Source of the DNA: VRUE01 sp963715625
GTDB lineage: Bacteria; Actinomycetota; Thermoleophilia; Solirubrobacterales; 70-9
Assembly (NCBI GenBank): GCA_963715625.1
Contig: OY970260.1
Span: forward strand, 2,914,001 to 2,978,000
Direction: 5' to 3'
DNA: 64,000 bases
Shown: positions 63,042 through 64,000 of the stretch, piece after piece
Position numbering within the stretch: the stretch's first letter is position 1
Layout: every line of letters starts with the position of its first letter
Position numbers and translations under genes: made by a program
Notes under the pieces: generated by a model
The model's database searches: none
Seen by the model: only the letters and a program-made list of their open reading frames with translations
Told to the model about the DNA's origin: nothing

Positions 63042-64000
63042 GGTCCGAGGAGCGCGTCCTGGAGATCATCGAGACGGCGCGCGGCAAGCGCCCTCGCTTC
63101 AAGGACGAGCTGGTGACGATGGCGCACGGCGCCGGCGGCAAGGCGTCGCAGACGCTGATCGAGGGCCTGCTCGTCCCCGCCTTCGGCTCGGCGGCGCTGG
63201 CCGAGCTGGGCGACGCCGGCGCGGTCGAGGTCGAGGGGGCGGGCCTGGCGATCACGACCGACAGCTTCGTCGTCCGCCCGATCCGCTTCCCCGGCGGCTC
63301 GATCGGGGAGCTGGCGGTCAACGGCACCGTCAACGACCTCGCCGTCTCAGGCGCCCGGCCGCTGGCGCTGACCGTCTCGCTGGTGCTGGAGGAGGGGCTG
63401 GCGGCCGAGGAGCTGCGGGCCGAGGTCGGGGCGATCGCCGCCGCCGCCGAGGCGGCCGGGGTCGAGATCGTCAGCGGCGACACCAAGGTGGTCGAGCGCG
63501 GCCACTGCGACTCGATGTACGTGTGCACGACGGGGCTGGGGAGGATCGACGAGCGGGCGGCGCTCGGCACCGGCAGGATCGAGGCCGGCGACAGGGTGCT
63601 GGCCTCCGGCCCGGTCGGCGCCCACGGCACCGCGATCATGCTCGCCCGCGACGAGCTCGGGCTCGACGCCGAGATCGCCTCCGACACGCGCTCGCTCTGG
63701 CCCGCGGTCGAGGCCATGCTCGACGCCGCCGGGCCCTCGCTGCGCTGCCTGCGCGACGCGACCCGCGGCGGCGTCGCCTCGGCGCTCAACGAGCTGGCCC
63801 GCGCCTCCGGCGTCTGCGTCGTGGTCGACGAGGGCGCAGTCCCCGTCCTGCCCGAGGTCGCCGCGGCGGCCGAGCTGCTCGGCATCGACCCGATGTACAT
63901 CGCCAACGAGGGCGTGCTGGTCGCCTTCGTCGCCCCCGAGGGGGCGGAGGCGGCGCTGGCGGCGCTGCGCTCGGCGCCCGGCTGCGAGGCGGCTGCGGAG
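63038..64000 (+). CDS. hypE: Hydrogenase maturation factor HypE (partial, N-terminal part)
   Basis: The frame is open to the window end (321 residues seen). HypE turns carbamoyl groups from HypF into cyanide. MAHGAGGKASQTLIEGLLVP is the ATP-binding start, ITTDSFVVRPIRFPGGSIGE and AVNGTVNDLAVSGARPL follow, and GDTKVVERGHCDSMYVCTTG and RDATRGGVASALNELA are typical. The C-terminal Cys that carries the cyanide is beyond the window. The first 30 residues before MAHGAGG are a small extension seen in actinobacteria. Confidence 0.95.
   Translation, partial: MRSEERVLEIIETARGKRPRFKDELVTMAHGAGGKASQTLIEGLLVPAFGSAALAELGDAGAVEVEGAGLAITTDSFVVRPIRFPGGSIGELAVNGTVNDLAVSGARPLALTVSLVLEEGLAAEELRAEVGAIAAAAEAAGVEIVSGDTKVVERGHCDSMYVCTTGLGRIDERAALGTGRIEAGDRVLASGPVGAHGTAIMLARDELGLDAEIASDTRSLWPAVEAMLDAAGPSLRCLRDATRGGVASALNELARASGVCVVVDEGAVPVLPEVAAAAELLGIDPMYIANEGVLVAFVAPEGAEAALAALRSAPGCEAAAE

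Overview
This window comes from a very GC-rich bacterium. Gene content, dense co-directional operons, frequent GTG/TTG starts and a PPi-type phosphofructokinase fit a high-GC actinobacterium. The general look (hydrogenase, trp and leuS-com-holA neighbourhoods, PD-(D/E)XK endonuclease debris next to a tRNA) suggests the class Thermoleophilia. That placement is inference; no rRNA is present.

Layout. 1-4 kb: end of a malic enzyme gene, an epimerase-family gene, a lipoprotein, a probable PPi-dependent phosphofructokinase and a methyltransferase. 4-13 kb (minus strand): a hisIE-trpEGDC-(htrA)-trpFBA block with an HtrA-like protease gene inside it. 13-28 kb (mostly minus): era-ybeY-phoH-yqeY, a VapBC pair, murI, prmA-dnaJ-hrcA, a MaoC-type dehydratase pair, lepA, a large membrane protein gene that appears split, murJ, rpsT and holA. 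28-35 kb: comEC (frameshifted), comEA, a cupin gene and leuS. 35-50 kb: mixed housekeeping and metabolic genes, three tRNAs, a second copy of the large membrane protein, an MFS transporter, hydrolases and an RDD protein. 50-56 kb: an accessory patch of toxin-antitoxin loci and decaying fragments (VapBC, HigBA-like, ORF6N, HicBA, RelE-like). 56-64 kb: two tRNAs, then an operon for a group 3b-type cytosolic NAD(P)-linked [NiFe] hydrogenase (HydB, a cyclic-nucleotide-binding protein, HydG, HydD, HydA), its maturation protease, HypC, HypD and the start of HypE.

The strongest unexplained signal is in the spaces between genes. Nearly every gap over about 60 bases holds a palindromic element, and these fall into several families (called A to I here). 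In families A, B, D and E a conserved core is enclosed by long inverted-repeat arms that match each other within one copy but differ completely between copies. The elements often overlap stop codons. Families F and I sit just before start codons inside operons and carry the Shine-Dalgarno sequence. Three similar palindromes (J, K, L) lie in frame inside coding regions (prmA, a membrane protein gene, comEC).

A second unusual signal: four genes (comEC, a haloalkane dehalogenase-like gene, vapC, hypC) are each broken by one extra base, each time directly after TCGA. This points to a shared cause, possibly base-calling error at a modified TCGA site, rather than independent gene decay.
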